A stretch of 64,000 nt of DNA from Phorcus lineatus (taxonomy: Eukaryota > Mollusca > Gastropoda > Trochida > Trochidae), in the NCBI GenBank assembly GCA_921293015.1, contig OV121098.1, forward strand, positions 10,081,016 to 10,145,015, read 5' to 3'. Every line of letters begins with the position of its first letter. Positions within the stretch are counted from its first letter, which is position 1. The translations under genes were made by a program, and so were the position numbers. Under the pieces are notes generated by a model, which worked only from the letters and a program-made list of their open reading frames with translations, was not told the DNA's origin and made no database searches. This document shows positions 1 through 17,768 of this stretch, piece by piece.

Positions 1-935
1 CAGAGGCTGCGTTCGTCTAATCTTTAAATGGTTAAACATGCACAACAATTCAGAGATTGTGACACATGCGTAGTTGAATATTGACTGCTAATCACCATCT
101 CCCGACGTCTGTTAATGTTGAGTAGACCACCTAAGTTACATGTTTGTCAGGTTTCAGGTTTAAGCATCTAATATTGGCGGACGCGCTAACGAACGATCGT
201 TAACAATTGTTTTGGGTTCAAACAGCCGAACATAGCCCAAGTTGAGGTGGGTATGTAATGAGAATTTGCTTCCTGGTTGGCCTACTGGAATATACATATT
301 ATGGGCAACATATTTAGTCGGCTCGGGCGAGACATGTATGCAAAAGAGAACATAACCCGTTTATACACTTCAACGCTTGTGTAAATATCAACTTGGTAAT
401 GGAAGTATCTGAGACCGAATAGGAAAGATTTCAAAACCTGTCAATTTAACGGTGAGTATATTTTCTATTTCTTTCGTCTATAACACTGATACGGGTAGTG
501 TTATAAGTTTGTGGTGAATGTTTACATATTAAACATATGTAGTCCTATAAAATCTTATACACCATGTTGATTAGCGATCAGAAAATTCAAAATAAGGAGC
601 TAAAGGGTGTTTTGAAAATTACTTAATTTAGACAAAGAGTCGAGTATAAAGTCAGGGTAGTAAATATGTTCACATTAAGATTCGCTCATCCATGTCCAAG
701 ATGGCTGCAACATCAACCTTTACTCATTTGACTTGTCAAACGATAATCCGTTGATTTGTCCTACCGGTTTAATATACTGGTATAAACTTGTGGTATGTCA
801 GTAATAACCCCTCGAAAAAAACTAAGACTCAAAATACCCGTTATCTGTTTGAAGATGTGTCAATCATATGTTACGTATAAAATACTGATCGTAGACTCAA
901 TATAAATCTAACGTTATAAGGTTAACCACATTGCT
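1..935. other. unassigned AT-rich DNA; candidate 5' exon end at 452
   Basis: No coding region is recognised. A good 5' splice site (ACG|gtgagt) follows position 452. It could end a non-coding first exon of the small membrane-protein gene whose first coding exon opens at 5368, but nothing else ties it to that gene. Confidence 0.25.
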
Positions 936-1250
936 TGTAAAATAAGGATCTTAGACTCAAAATAGTCCCAAGTGTATGTAATTAACTCCTGCTTTGTAAA
1001 TCACAAATCGTTTGTAAAATAATGATCTTACACCCAATGTACCCCTTTATCAAAGAAAGTTAAACCACGATATGTCAATATTATATCATTTGTAAAATAA
1101 GGATCTTAGACTTAAATTACCTGTTAACAGTATGTAATTAACCCCTGTTTTGTAAATTACAAATCGTCTGTAAAGTAATGATCTCACACTCGATGTACCC
1201 CTTTATATAAAGAAAGTTAAACCGTGATATGTCAATATTTTATTGTTAGT
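936..1250. repeat. diverged ~155 bp tandem repeat, two units
   Basis: Units beginning TGTAAAATAAGGATCTTAGAC at about 936 and 1089 continue in parallel through a run ending near GATATGTCAATATT. The two copies differ at many positions, so this is an old duplication. Confidence 0.7.
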
Positions 1251-1504
1251 AGAATAAAGAGCTCAGACATTATAAGTTGAAAAATTTAATCTGTTGATGT
1301 ATGAGCATTTCGTATAACGTGTATATGGGACATTTTTAGCTAAAGATTTTAATAGGGCTATAATAACAATGGTCCAGTTTTATTGAGTAATATCCATTCT
1401 CATTGCAATCTGCAAGCGATTAAATTTGTATTGTAACTCTTAAGGAATTTAACTTCCTATGCTGCCTGTTAAGCGCTTCACTCGACAATATTGATCCGTA
1501 CTTT

Positions 1505-1700
1505 TCCTGTGTTCAGTTACCTATTTGTACAGCTGGGTGAACTGAGTGCAATGTAGATAAAGTGCCTTGCCCAAAGACACCAGGCAGTGTATGGCCTAGG
1601 TCGCAAAAGGTTGTTGTCTCCACCGGGATTCGAACCCAGACAGTTTACCCGAGAGGCTAACTTGCAAACCATTATACACCACTGTGCTCTACTCATGAGA
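1505..1700 (-). repeat. tRNA-derived SINE
   Basis: Read on the minus strand, a perfect RNA polymerase III box B (GGTTCGAATCC) lies near 1628-1640, with a box A-like stretch upstream at about 1685-1695. On the far side is the segment AAGTGCCTTGCCCAAAG (about 1559), which I associate with central domains of invertebrate SINEs. The head does not fold as a proper tRNA, so it is a retroposon and not a tRNA gene. Confidence 0.65.
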
Positions 1701-2324
1701 GTAATGATAGGAAAACACACGACGTTTTCAAAAGCAACTCTGATTTCTTCATTCTTAGAGCTTGATGTTTGGTTATACAATTTAGGATACACCAATGAGA
1801 AAGACACATTTTTAGCGCTATGTGGTTGTGAGTTGCCCTGAAATATTTATTCATGAAATACTTTCCCCTGGAGGTCTGCAAACATTTTATTCACTTCGTG
1901 AGCAAAACTTTTAGCTAATTCATGGTTCCCAAATAAATAATTTCGAAAAATACAAGTCGCTACAACATGTACATTAGCTCTGAGTGCATTTTTAAAGACT
2001 GTTTGGTTGTGCGCCAAGTTTGGTTAAAAGATTATCACTTTACGTGAGTATTTGCGATCTTTGGGTCGGCTTGCTCGTATGGACAGTCCCATCTTCAAAA
2101 TGATTATACTCTTAACTTATTATAAAATGGCTGTTAATTTGTCTTTTTTTATCAACTTTCGTCTTTTGGTGTCCTGATCATCTGTTTATGAGTTAGAGTA
2201 CAATTCACATAGAATTTACGGAACTCCATAATGTATGTCAGCATTCTAAATCACTCCTAATGATAACTGAGTGAGTCACAGTTGGAAAAAATATTAATCA
2301 TTGCACGGATTTGAAGACCATTTC

Positions 2325-4855
2325 CTGTTGTCGCTGGTAGGAAACATGTCATTTTTCAACAACTCTGAATAAACCCTCCATAACCATGGTATTGTTGAAT
2401 ACGAATTATGGTAGATAGTATTGACAAATATCATGGCATGGTAGATCTTTTTGCTTGTGTTTACAAATTCACTAGCACATAAACACGCAATAAATTAATA
2501 AATAAATAAATGACATTACCTATGAAGGATAACAGTATCAGTTTCACATGCCGTGTTTTTGACCTTCTACCTTGCGTACTCATTGGATTTTAATAGCCGA
2601 TTCATCTGATAGTTTTTTTACAGCAATAATACCCTCGTTTTCAGCTGCATGCCAAAAGTTTGCTCACATACCTGAATATACTAGTGCAAATAGCATGTAA
2701 TTTGAGATGCCTTTGAGGTATCGTAGCGTTGCGAAACAGAAAAGTATTATATTTAATTTTCAATACATATATGCAGATCCATTCTTCTTTAAGGTAAAGG
2801 TTTATCGTACCCCACAATTACACGTTTTACACACAGTTTGGGCAGGTAATTGAAGTGACCAAGGGTCAAAATTCCAAAAACATTTATACGTTGTCAACTG
2901 CTTTAAAAGTTAGTCACGTTTGTTTCTTAACACAAAGTCAATGTTATTATGTTGGTTTTAATCTCAGAGAGTCGATATATAACATTTTATTCGACATTTA
3001 ACGAAATCGAAATATCGAAAATGTGACCCCTCCTGTCTATATCAATATTATGCCAAAATTATAATTTTTGCACGAGTGACCAGACAATACCAACTTGAGT
3101 TCAAGAATCACTTTCACACATGGACAGTGGGTGATCCATTGTCAGTCTTGCTGAAGGTAATCTATTGACGTTGAAACGAAACCCAAATTACATGATATTT
3201 GCACTACGATTCAGTGGTAAGTGAACAAACTTTCGGTATGCAGCTGTATGATAAATGTACATCAGAAAGTGAAAGCACTCCATTATCCTCAACGGCTATG
3301 GTGACCTTCCACTAGTTTAGTTAGAAACATTTTGACTAATGTCATCGCCTACTGAAGTTGCATTTGATAGTCTAGAAAATGCTCAACTTGTAACAGAGAC
3401 TACGTGGGAAAATGTGTTTAGTAAAAGCTGTGATGAGATAACGTGAATAAAGTAGTTAGTAATAAAGGAAACACCCGGTCCTGATAAAGCCTTGGTCGTT
3501 GAATAAGCAAAATGTGACGTTATCTTTAATATATTTGATTCCCTATTTGATTTTGCCTCAATATCAAGTTGTTGATTATTATGAGGAGAATTGAATAACC
3601 AAAATTCCCTATTTGACCATGTAAGGTTTTCGCTGTTGTTGGTAGGAAACATGTCATTTTTCAACAACTCTGAATAAACCCTCCATAACCATGGTATTGT
3701 TGAATACGAATTATGGTAGATCTTTTTGCTTAATTGTGTTTACAAATTCACTAGCACATAAACACGCAATAAATTAATAAATAAATAAATGACATTACCT
3801 ATGAAGGATAACAGTATCAGTTTCACATGCCGTGTATTTGACCTTCTACCATGCGTACTCATTGGATTTTAATAGCCGATTCATCTGATAGTTTTTTTAC
3901 AGCAATAATACCCTCGTTTTCAGCTGCATGCCAAAAGTTTGCTCACATACCTGAATATACTAGTGCAAATAGCATGTAATTTGAGATGCCTTTGAGGTAT
4001 CGTAGCGTTGCGAAACAGAAAAGTATTATATTTAATGTTCAATACATATATGCAGATCCATTCTTCTTTAAGGTAAAGGTTTATCGTACCCCACAATTAC
4101 ACGTTTTACACACAGTTTGGGCAGGTAATTGAAGTGACCAAGGGTCAAAATTCCAAAAACATTTATACGTTGTCAACTGCTTTAAAAGTTAGTCACGTTT
4201 GTTTCTTAACACAAAGTCAATGTTATTATGTTGGTTTTAATCTCAGAGAGTCGATATATAACATTTTATTCGACATTTAACGAAATCGAAATATCGAAAA
4301 TGTGACCCCTCCTGTCTATATCAATATGCCAAAATTATAATTTTTGCACGAGTGACCAGACAATACCAACTTGAGTTCAAGAATCACTTTCACACATGGA
4401 CAGTGGGTGATCCATTGTCAGTCTTGCTGAAGGTAATCTATTGACGTTGAAACGAAACCGAAATTACATGATATTTGCACTACGATTCAGTGGTAAGTGA
4501 ACAAACTTTCGGTATGCAGCTACATGATAAATGTACATCAGAAAGTACTCCATTTACCTCAACGGCTATGGTGACCTTCCACTAGTTCAGTTAGAAACAT
4601 TGTGACTAATGTCATAGCCTACTGAAGTTGCATTTGATAGTCTAGAAAATGCTCAACTTGTAACAGAGATTACGTGGGAAAATGTGTTTAGAAAAAGCTG
4701 TGATGAGATAACGTAAATAAAGTAGTTAGTAATAAAGGAAACACTCGGTCCTGATAAAGCCTCGGTCGTTGAATAAGCAAAATGTGACGTTATCTTTAAA
4801 ATATTTGATTCCCTATTTGATTTTGCCTCAATATCAAGTTGTTAATTATTATGAG
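2325..4855. repeat. direct duplication of a ~1.25 kb block
   Basis: The block at about 2325-3590 is repeated at about 3637-4855 in the same orientation. Both copies share landmarks such as GGAAACATGTCATTTTTCA, the AATAAATAAATAAATGACA run and TGTGACCCCTCCTGTC. The copies differ by small indels, for example 22 bp missing near 3720 and 4326. No coding potential is recognised. The duplication lies upstream of the first coding exon of the small membrane-protein gene. Confidence 0.9.
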
Positions 4856-4885
4856 CAGATTTGGTTATAAATATTTAACATATTG

Positions 4886-4908
4886 CCCCCCCCCCCCCCC
4901 CCCCCCCC
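4886..4908. repeat. homopolymer C tract (23 nt)
   Basis: An uninterrupted run of 23 C sits 30 bp beyond the end of the duplicated block. Confidence 0.95.
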
Positions 4909-5388
4909 TCCACAAAATGAGAGATAAAGGCTAGTTGTAAGTAATACATACACCAGGTGCGCCTCCACATGTGGCATGTATTAATTAAAATTTGAAATAT
5001 TAAGCTAAGCAATGGAGGTTATTTTGCATATACAGCTTTTTATATAAGCCTTATCTAAGAAAACGTTTGCACTGAAAACTTCAAATACAAACAGCGACAC
5101 GTTAATTTTCAGGATACGTCGTCAGATACTGTGTTTCGATAATCCCTATTCTAAGAACTTTGAATGACAAGCGTAAGTATGCATCGACGTGCTCATCTTA
5201 ACATCATTGCATTTTGACCAAATAACACTCTTCACAGAATTTTGATTCACTAAGGATTACAAAAATCAAAATATATTATAAAATGCCGGATTGAAATCGA
5301 AGTTAGATTGAAAATCTCATAAGAAGGCCCTACAAATGAATAATAAGTCTTCATCTATTTGTTTCAGATCACGTGACCTGTATGCAAG

Positions 5389-10459
<5,071 letters not shown>

Positions 10460-10985
10460 AAGATCACACATCATTGTTAAGCTTTGCTCAAGAACGTTCA
10501 CCTACCTTCATCAGTGTTCTGCTTTACAATTTTCCAAATCGTCCATCATTGTTCAGCATCAAACTCCATGTTTCTGCAGTTTGCAGCTATTTTCAATATC
10601 GCTTTTGCCAATCTGATACACCATTCATTGACTTCTGATCTGTTGACACTGAACCTTGATTATTTTCTCAATCACTGAATACACTGTACATCATCCAATT
10701 TATTAACGTGAAAGAAAACTTACAGCATTTAATATTTGTCACTAGCTACAACATAACGAAAAGCAATTTGGCAGCATTGATAATGTGCTCTGGTCTTATT
10801 TGAATTGGTTTATGAGATAGTCATATCTCAACTTTTTCCCTTCGAGAACTAACGGTAAATGTGCCTTTCTTCTGTTAAAAAAATGTACAAAATCGGTCCT
10901 TAATCACAGCATGCTCAACTAGCGCTTTGTGTGAATATATTGTAAATTACAGGCAAGTACAATAAAGGGTCATATATATTCGTTA
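10460..10985 (+). other. 3' untranslated region with poly(A) signal
   Basis: This follows the TGA at 10457-10459 of the 111-aa gene. The first consensus AATAAA is at 10961-10966, which gives a 3' UTR of roughly 520 nt. It is assigned by position and signal only. Confidence 0.5.
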
Positions 10986-11067
10986 TACCAACGTCTTTGA
11001 ACATGTGTGCTAAATATAACCAGCCTGTGTTTGATTTTCACTTATAAATTGGACGATATATTCTTGT

Positions 11068-12025
11068 CGATGTAATGAAAAATTTCATCTGGGGCTTTCA
11101 TCAATCGCCATCTGTGTTGAATGTGCATGAAAGGTTCTGTAAACAGATTTTAGGTCTTTCTAGAAATATGCCGAACATCGCGGCGCTTGCTGAACTTGGT
11201 CGCTATTGATTAAAGGTAAATCAGTATATCAAAATCATTAAATATTGGGTTCGACTTTTGTCTCAAACTGAAAACACGATATTAAAAAAGGTGTATAATT
11301 ATCAGTATGGTCTGGCTGAAAAGGGTTTAGATTGTTGGGCTTTTAAAGTGAAATCACTTTTGTCTACTTACGGGTTTGGTAATGTGTGGCAAAATCAACG
11401 TATCGGAAACATTTCGACGTTTGTAGAATTGTTCAAGCAACGATGTATAGACCTAGACAATCAGTTATTCTCATCGGACATTAATTTGGTCTCAAAACTG
11501 GATTTTTATCGTAGGGTAAAAACATTTATAGAGTTTGAGTTTTATATTAGTAGTGTTAGTGTGAGACAGTTTCGTATTTTTCTTAGTAGGTTTCGCTGCT
11601 CTAATCACAATTTGATGATAGAATTCGGTAGATATATAGGTCTTAAAAGGGACGATCGCCTTTGCCCGCTCTGTATTATACCTTATATTGAAAACGAATA
11701 CCATTTTTGTTTAGTATGCCCTTTTTATAAGAAATTAAGAAATGATATTCTTCCAGAATATTTCAATACATGTATATCCTTCAGAATTAAAGCTAGCCCA
11801 ATTATTTACATCAAAGAATATTCTTGTTACCAACTGCCTCGCAAAATACTTATTTCTTGCTATGAAAAAAAGAAATAGATTTCTGTCAATTGTTACAACC
11901 AAAACTATCTAACTAGTTGACATCGATGTGTTGATAATGCTCCACGGTGCTCTCATGTATACCAAAATGCTGTATGACCTCATGTATAATGGGCCTGTGG
12001 CCCCTTTACTGAATAAAATCTCTCT
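11068..12025 (+). pseudogene. 3' end of a non-LTR (LINE) retrotransposon
   Basis: The frame from about 11068 reads a post-reverse-transcriptase C-terminal region: FIWGFHQSPSVLNVHERFCK, then ILGLSRN and ALAELGRY. A TGA follows, and the frame continues at 11258-11878. Near the end is a CCHC-like signature, RLCPLC...ENEYHFCLVCPFY, typical of the C-terminus of CR1/L2/Jockey-type LINE proteins. The 3' tail is GGGCCTGTGGCCCC, then AATAAA and TCTC. The reverse transcriptase and endonuclease are absent. This is a 5'-truncated dead copy sitting just past the poly(A) site of the 111-aa gene. Confidence 0.8.
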
Positions 12026-12737
12026 CTCTTTACTACAAACATAGGTATACTCGCGTTCGGGATATCGACACGGGTATAATATCCTGGTTGAGGTTGTGTG
12101 AAAGAAACTAGCAGTGGATGTTTTTTCATACTTTGAATGTATCATATTGAAACATAATTCATATGAGAATAAACAACAGTATAAAGAAGAAAACTTAACC
12201 CGTATGCCATGTGAAATTACGTGGGCTGGATGTCATAACCATTTGTGTATTAAGTTGTTTTTTTTCATCAATGATATTGCTAATATATATATATATTCTT
12301 GTCGTCTTTTGACTTTTCATACACTTTTTAATAAAGTACGTTTTTGATGCAGGAAGTGTTTTATCTTTATTTTTTGCACTTTCAACCAATTGATAATAGC
12401 TTCTGGAAGTCTTTGTGACGCGAACTGTATTTTGATTGTGTAAAGAGAAAAAGGAACTTCTGATTTGCATTTTAGATTTCAATTTAGATCTAAAGAATTT
12501 TTTTTAAAAGCATCTAGTAAATCAAACATGCTCATGGTTTTCATACTTGTCATATTATAGCTTTCGGAAGAAGGGTAGTCCCTGAGTTTTTTTTTTAGTT
12601 GAAAGAGAATGCAAGATTACGATAAGCTATGTCATTCCTAAAGTCATCCACTGGAGTAACGCGCGTTCGTTCCATAACTTTCCACATTTGGCAAGGCGTT
12701 CTTGCCAAAAACTGACAGGCTTCCTTTGAGGCTTGCA

Positions 12738-12856
12738 GTGATTTCGTAAACAAAACCATTTCGTAGACACGGGAATTTCGTAGACTAAACAATTTCGTAG
12801 ACACGGGAATTTCGTAGACTAAACAATTTCGTAGACAGTGATTTCGTAGACAGTAT
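12738..12856 (+). repeat. left terminal inverted repeat with subterminal TTTCGTAGAC repeats
   Basis: Imperfect tandem units of TTTCGTAGACACGGGAA and TTTCGTAGACTAAACAA. The first ~38 nt pair with the right end at 15897-15934. Confidence 0.8.
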
Positions 12857-13341
12857 TAAATTTGTATTTCTAAGTCACTATGGACTATTATTTGTAATTA
12901 TTATTGTCTTTTATAGCAGTTCATATCTTGTTGCATGAATGTTGATAATGAGAATGTTGTTAGCTTTACGTAGAATGTTATAAGCTTTACATGCAAGTGG
13001 AGGAAAGAATTCCGTCCGTAACCCCCGTTTTTTTTAATTGGCATTCCCTTTCTTTTGAAGTAGGTTTTTAATAAAAAAGGGGCGCTTATTAATTTTTTGG
13101 GGGTTTTAAGCGTTTAAAGGGGGTATAGAAGTTTTGGGGTAAAAAGATTATTAAAAAAGATTCTCTACTCTCTCGTTTTTATTTTCTCTCTGTGTCTCGC
13201 TCTGGTTGCACACCGATCTGACCTGTGTGTTCTTTTCTGTTTCCGGTTCCTGTTTGAAAGTACTATTAGTGAACAACTAATTATAGTGATAATGTGAGTG
13301 CAATTGAGTGAAACATATTTTGCAAGTATCTAACTAACAAT

Positions 13342-13408
13342 GTCGGGAATCGAACCCAGGCCGCTGGCGTGACAGTCCGCTGCTCTTTCCTCTGAGCTAC
13401 AGGGGATG
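13342..13408 (-). repeat. tRNA-like sequence inside the Merlin element
   Basis: On the minus strand it has a box A-like GTAGCTCAGAGG with a D-arm GCTC...GAGC, and a perfect box B, GGGTTCGATTCCC. The anticodon stem does not pair well and no clean acceptor stem is visible. It is therefore more likely a tRNA-derived SINE head or tRNA relic than a working tRNA gene. Confidence 0.5.
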
Positions 13409-13907
13409 ATGACTGCCAAAGTGAATTGAATATATTTAAGTATTAGTTTCGTTATTATTGTTATACTATAAAGAGCCTTGGCTTACTGTAATTTCTGTCC
13501 AAGCGTTGTGGCCGTGATCATACGTTGAGATGTGATTGTATCCATGGTGCATACTACACATGTTCGAGTCCCCGTATACTGTGCATAATTTTTTGGGTTT
13601 AAATTTTCCATAACACTTCTGAAATAAAGTATTTTTTTGTAAAATGTATAATAAATTTGTTTAATTTTCATGTGTTTGTATTTGTTATTAATTTGTCATA
13701 CTGTAGTTGATAGCTGTGCAATTGACATCGCATGGTTTGTTTCTTGTACATTTCAAGTAAATGCGTTTGATATGACGCCGTCAATCTTGACATTGTATGA
13801 AGATTGTTATCCATGGAATTGACATGTCGCACGTGCATTGTGAGACTTTTGATGTGCATTGGCGTATAAAAGGTGAGTTGTATACGTGTTAGTTCATAGC
13901 AATAAGA

Positions 13908-15168
13908 ATGCCTAGAAAAAGAAAGAACGTCGTAAGTGCAGATTTGTTTGCCTGTACTTCTGAATCAGACAGTATCCCGTGTGGACAATCAAAATTTCGA
14001 TGTATAAGTTCCGACTCTGACTCTTCAGACAGTGATAGCTTGTTTTCGCTTAATGCTAATCTGGACGTTGAGACAGTGCCTGAACGACCCCAAGAACCTA
14101 GTACAAGCTCGTCTAGTGATTGTGGACCTTTTGGTGAGAACTTCTATTCAATTTGTCAAAAACTTTCTTCTGAGGAGAAGGCAATAAAATATTGTCAAAG
14201 TGTAGGCTTGTTAGCGAAGAAATCATGGTGTCCCAACTGCAAGTGTGTAGTGAGTAAATTACAGCAAATTAAGGCTAGGACACAATCTTATACCCAGTAC
14301 CGCTTCCAGTGCAATAAAAATAAATATAAAAAAAGTGGCCGCAATACTGTTCCATTACGGAAAGGGAGTTGGTTTTCGGGGACTAACCTGTCCGTTAGGA
14401 AATCAATATTACTTTTGTATTGTTTTTCCAAGAAATTTCCATACAAGTTAGCAGCTGAGGAGACAAGACTATCTTATGATAAAGGTACAAGTACCGAAAC
14501 CATATCTGACCACTATAATTATTGTAGGGAATTGTGTATGAATGTTGTGGAAAAGAGTGGCGTTAACCAGATTGGTGGGCCTGGTGAAACTGTGGAAATA
14601 GACGAGGCGAAATTTGGTAAAAGAAAGTACAATCGTGGTCGCCTGGTGGATGGAACGTGGGTTTTTGGGGGCATATGCCGAGAGTCTCGCAAATTCTTTC
14701 TAGTTCCGGTAGAGAAACGTGACGCAGCCACGCTTCTGCCAATCATCCAGGCGCACATCAAAGAGGGGAGTACCATCATTTCTGATGAGTGGGCAGCCTA
14801 CCGTGGGATCAGCGAGTTAGGCTACGCTCACCAAACCGTGAACCATTCCAAAAACTTTGTAGGTACGTACAGTGGCAGTTGTTTTAAAAAAACATATATT
14901 TAAAATGGTGTAAATTAATAGTGTTTGTGTAATAATTGCGTTAACCATCTTGAGTTCATACGTATTTTCAGATCCTGAGAGTGGTGCCTGTACCAACTTA
15001 ATAGAAAATAGGTGGTGGTGCGTGAAACGGCAGCTGCCCAGCACTCACACTACTCGAGGCAATTTCGCACTACATCTCTCCGAATACATCTGGCGCTCAT
15101 GTATCGCAACCGAAAAACCAGTTTTTGAGAGCCTTATCGACGCCATTTCATCAGAGTATTCCTTGTAG
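13908..15168 (+). CDS. Merlin (IS1016-like) DDE transposase, 383 aa, two exons
   Basis: Exons 13908-14862 and 14972-15168 are joined by a 109 bp GT-AG intron (G|gtacgt ... ttttcag). A Ser/Asp-rich N-terminus is followed by a zinc-ribbon-like WCPNCKC near residue 107. The catalytic core then shows all three acidic residues in context: VEIDEAKFG (Asp232), ISDEWAAYRG (Asp293) and NLIENRWWCVKR (Glu330). This matches the ISXO2-like/IS1016 transposase fold used by eukaryotic Merlin elements. No stop or frameshift interrupts it, so the protein could be functional. Known family role: cut-and-paste transposition by binding the terminal repeats flanking this gene. Confidence 0.9.
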
Positions 15169-15934
15169 AGTTATGTCATATTGATAAGTTGTACCTCTAT
15201 TAGTATTACTTAAACTGGGCATCTTCCTAATGCGCATCAAGAATTGCGCCGTCATGGAAGACATTCGATAATAGGTTGGTAGATTATGTAGAGTTCGATC
15301 CCAACACTCAATGGTTTGTTTTCATCTAAATATGACATGGATTTCATTTCTTTGAAACTTAGATATTTGTGTCAGATATTTCTCATATTTTAAAATCTTT
15401 ATTCCTAAATAAAACCGGGGGTTACGGGTGGAAGTCTTACCCAAGTGGATTAAAATTAATTGTTTGACTCAATATATTTGTAAACAATTTGTAAAAACAT
15501 GAAGTGCTACAATTATGTTGTCGGCGGATTAGCCGCGCTATTTGTTTTTATTGTCAGTGACTTTTATTGTCTTCCCGGATGTTTTCTCGTCTCTATGCTG
15601 GTGTTGATTGTGTAGTTGTTGATAAATATAATCATACTTACCTTAATTTATTTTGTTAAAAGATCAAACAAGAACTGAAAGAATTGAAAACAACACATTA
15701 ATATTGGAATTACTTTAATAGTTTCAAAACACAACAAATTTGACTATTTATATTTTTTATTCACTTTATTTCTTTAATCGAACCTATTAGTGTTCGCAAC
15801 TGAGTTTGATAAATAAAAGTTTGCTATTATTACTTCTAATCCTATATTAAAACCTGTCTACGAATTCACTGGTCGGTTTATCTACGAGTTCACCGGATTT
15901 CGTGTCTACGAAATGGTCTTGTCTAGGAAATCAC

Positions 15935-16454
15935 CGCATCCCGTCCTTTCCACAGTAAGGAACGGTCGCCTTTCCGTTGCCTATCTTTCCAAATCTATTA
16001 AGTCAATGAAGCGCGCATAAAATCGCACTTTATGTGTTTATCAATTCTAAGCAGTATGGTTGAAAAGGGTTATTTTTATTTCACATTTGAAACATTGAAT
16101 TTGATTTCATGAAATTTCGAGCTCATGAAACTGTGTTAATCCTGGACGGGGAAAGATAATTCTCAATAATTGTTTTAAAATTCATAAGGAGAAAAGGGAA
16201 ATGAAAAGCTTTTAAGAAGTCATTGTGAATTAAGTTAGTAATTCAACATGTATTAAATCGAGTGGTTGAGTATCATATTTAATTGGATAACATAGTTCAC
16301 ATGTCTATAAAGGTCATTAAAGGGATTTACTTTATAGTTATTTAATGTATAACGTATTTGTTTTAATCATTTTATGGATAGTTATATGGCACTACATATA
16401 CAAAACATTTTGGAGCATGTGCTTACTTCTTATCATATTGCATGATGGTAGTAA
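15935..16454. other. no feature recognised
   Basis: AT-rich spacer between the Merlin element and the foldback element. No gene or repeat recognised. Confidence 0.5.
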
Positions 16455-17378
16455 CTAGTGAGCGAGTGAGTTGGGGTTTACCGTGTTTTGAACTATATTT
16501 CAGTTATTAAACACGTGGATGACAAGCATCCAAAAGAGAGTGGACAGAACAGGGAGAAAGGGATCGAAAGGATAAGGGAAAAGACGGAGAGAAAGGCATA
16601 ATGAGATATAGAGAGCAGGTTTTAGATTCAAATGTGGTCTGGCTTCTACTAATCTACCCGTCGACCTTTCCAGCGTGGGTGCCCCTACCAGGAACATGTC
16701 AGCTCCAGCTTGCATAGTTCTCAGGGTCTCTGAAGCACGCAAACCACCACACCACGATAAGGTATTGAGTCCAGTGGTGGTGGTGGTAAATAAACAGGAT
16801 ACATAAATATATACAATAACATTAATGCTTAGCAAAGTAAACACGATAGCAATATTAAGAAAGTGTAATTAACAAACGAGTGCTAATATGATCGACGAAC
16901 GTCCAGCCTCTCGTAACTCAAAATTATCTTTTGCTCTTTTGAACTTCTATGCGAATAAAATGATGGTTTAATATTATTATTATGATTAATATTAATGATT
17001 CACAACCCTTTTCGTTTTCGCAAGATCATTTATTTGTCTAAAATTCACCCACCACTGGACTTTATACCTTACCGTGGTGTGGTGGTTTGCGTGCTTCAGA
17101 GCCCCCGAGAGCTATGCCAGCCGGAGCTAACATGCTTCAAGTAGGGGCACCCACGCTGGACAGGTCAACGGGTCGAAGCCAGACCAAATTTTAGTTTTTT
17201 AAAACCTGTTGTCTATCTCTCACTGTGCCTTTCTTTCCGTCTTTTTCCTCATCCCGTCGATCCCTTTCTCCCTGATCTGTCCACTCTCTTTTGGATGCTT
17301 GTCATCCACGTGTTTAATAACTGAAATATTGTTCAAACACGTTAAACCCCAACTCACTCACTCACTCACTCACTCTAA
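16455..17378. mobile_element. long-armed foldback (inverted-repeat) element
   Basis: Left arm 16455-16790 and right arm 17048-17378 are reverse complements over about 330 bp, with an unrelated ~257 bp centre. Shared landmarks are GTGGATGACAAGCATCC, GGGTGCCCCTAC and ACCACCACACCACG. The outer tips are GAGCGAGTGAGTTGGGG on the left and CCCCAACTCACTCACTCAC on the right. No transposase is inside, so it is non-autonomous. The ACTC-rich tip is a motif I associate with gastropod genomes (recollection, not a search result). Confidence 0.85.
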
Positions 17379-17582
17379 AATTCATGAAATGATTCGTGTT
17401 TTCTCACCCCTAGTCCATGAAGGTTGGGTATAGATATTGGCTACACATAGATATACTTAAAGAGAAAATCTTTTCTGATGTAATTGTATCACAAGTTCAT
17501 TTCAGTAAGAAATTATTCTAAATTTCAAAACATTTATTCACAAAATAATACATATGTAACAGCAAAGTCACTCATGATAGTA

Positions 17583-17768
17583 TGGAGTTTATAACAAGGG
17601 ATAATATGGAGTTTATAACACGTGATGATATGGAGTTTGTAACAGGGGATAAAATGGAGTTTGTAACACGTGATAATATGGAGTTTATAACACGTGATAA
17701 TATGGAGTTTGTAACAGGGGATAATATGGAGTTTGTAACAGGGGATAATATGGAGTTTATAACACGAC
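17583..17768 (+). repeat. 24 bp minisatellite, about 8 units
   Basis: Units of GGAGTTTATAACACGTGATAATAT-type sequence vary between GTTTATAACACGTGA and GTTTGTAACAGGGGA. Open frames on both strands reflect the 3n unit length only. Confidence 0.95.

Larger units (their letters stand above)
12738..15934 (+). mobile_element. Merlin-family DNA transposon, apparently full length
   Basis: The terminal inverted repeats start GTGATTTCGTAAACAAAACC at 12738. On the other strand, ending at 15934, they read GTGATTTCCTAGACAAGACC. Both continue into CATTTCGTAGACACG. The ends are themselves rich in repeats of TTTCGTAGACA (five at 12758-12855 on the left; variants at 15857-15925 on the right). The element encodes the transposase at 13908-15168. 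I could not find a convincing target-site duplication next to these borders, so the exact ends are uncertain by some bases. Confidence 0.8.

Noticed and set aside
1587-1881. Short open frames on both strands
   Set aside because: They overlap the tRNA-derived SINE and neither shows domains or splice context.
13342-13408. A minus-strand tRNA gene
   Set aside because: Box A and box B are present but the anticodon and acceptor stems do not pair; more likely a retroposon head.
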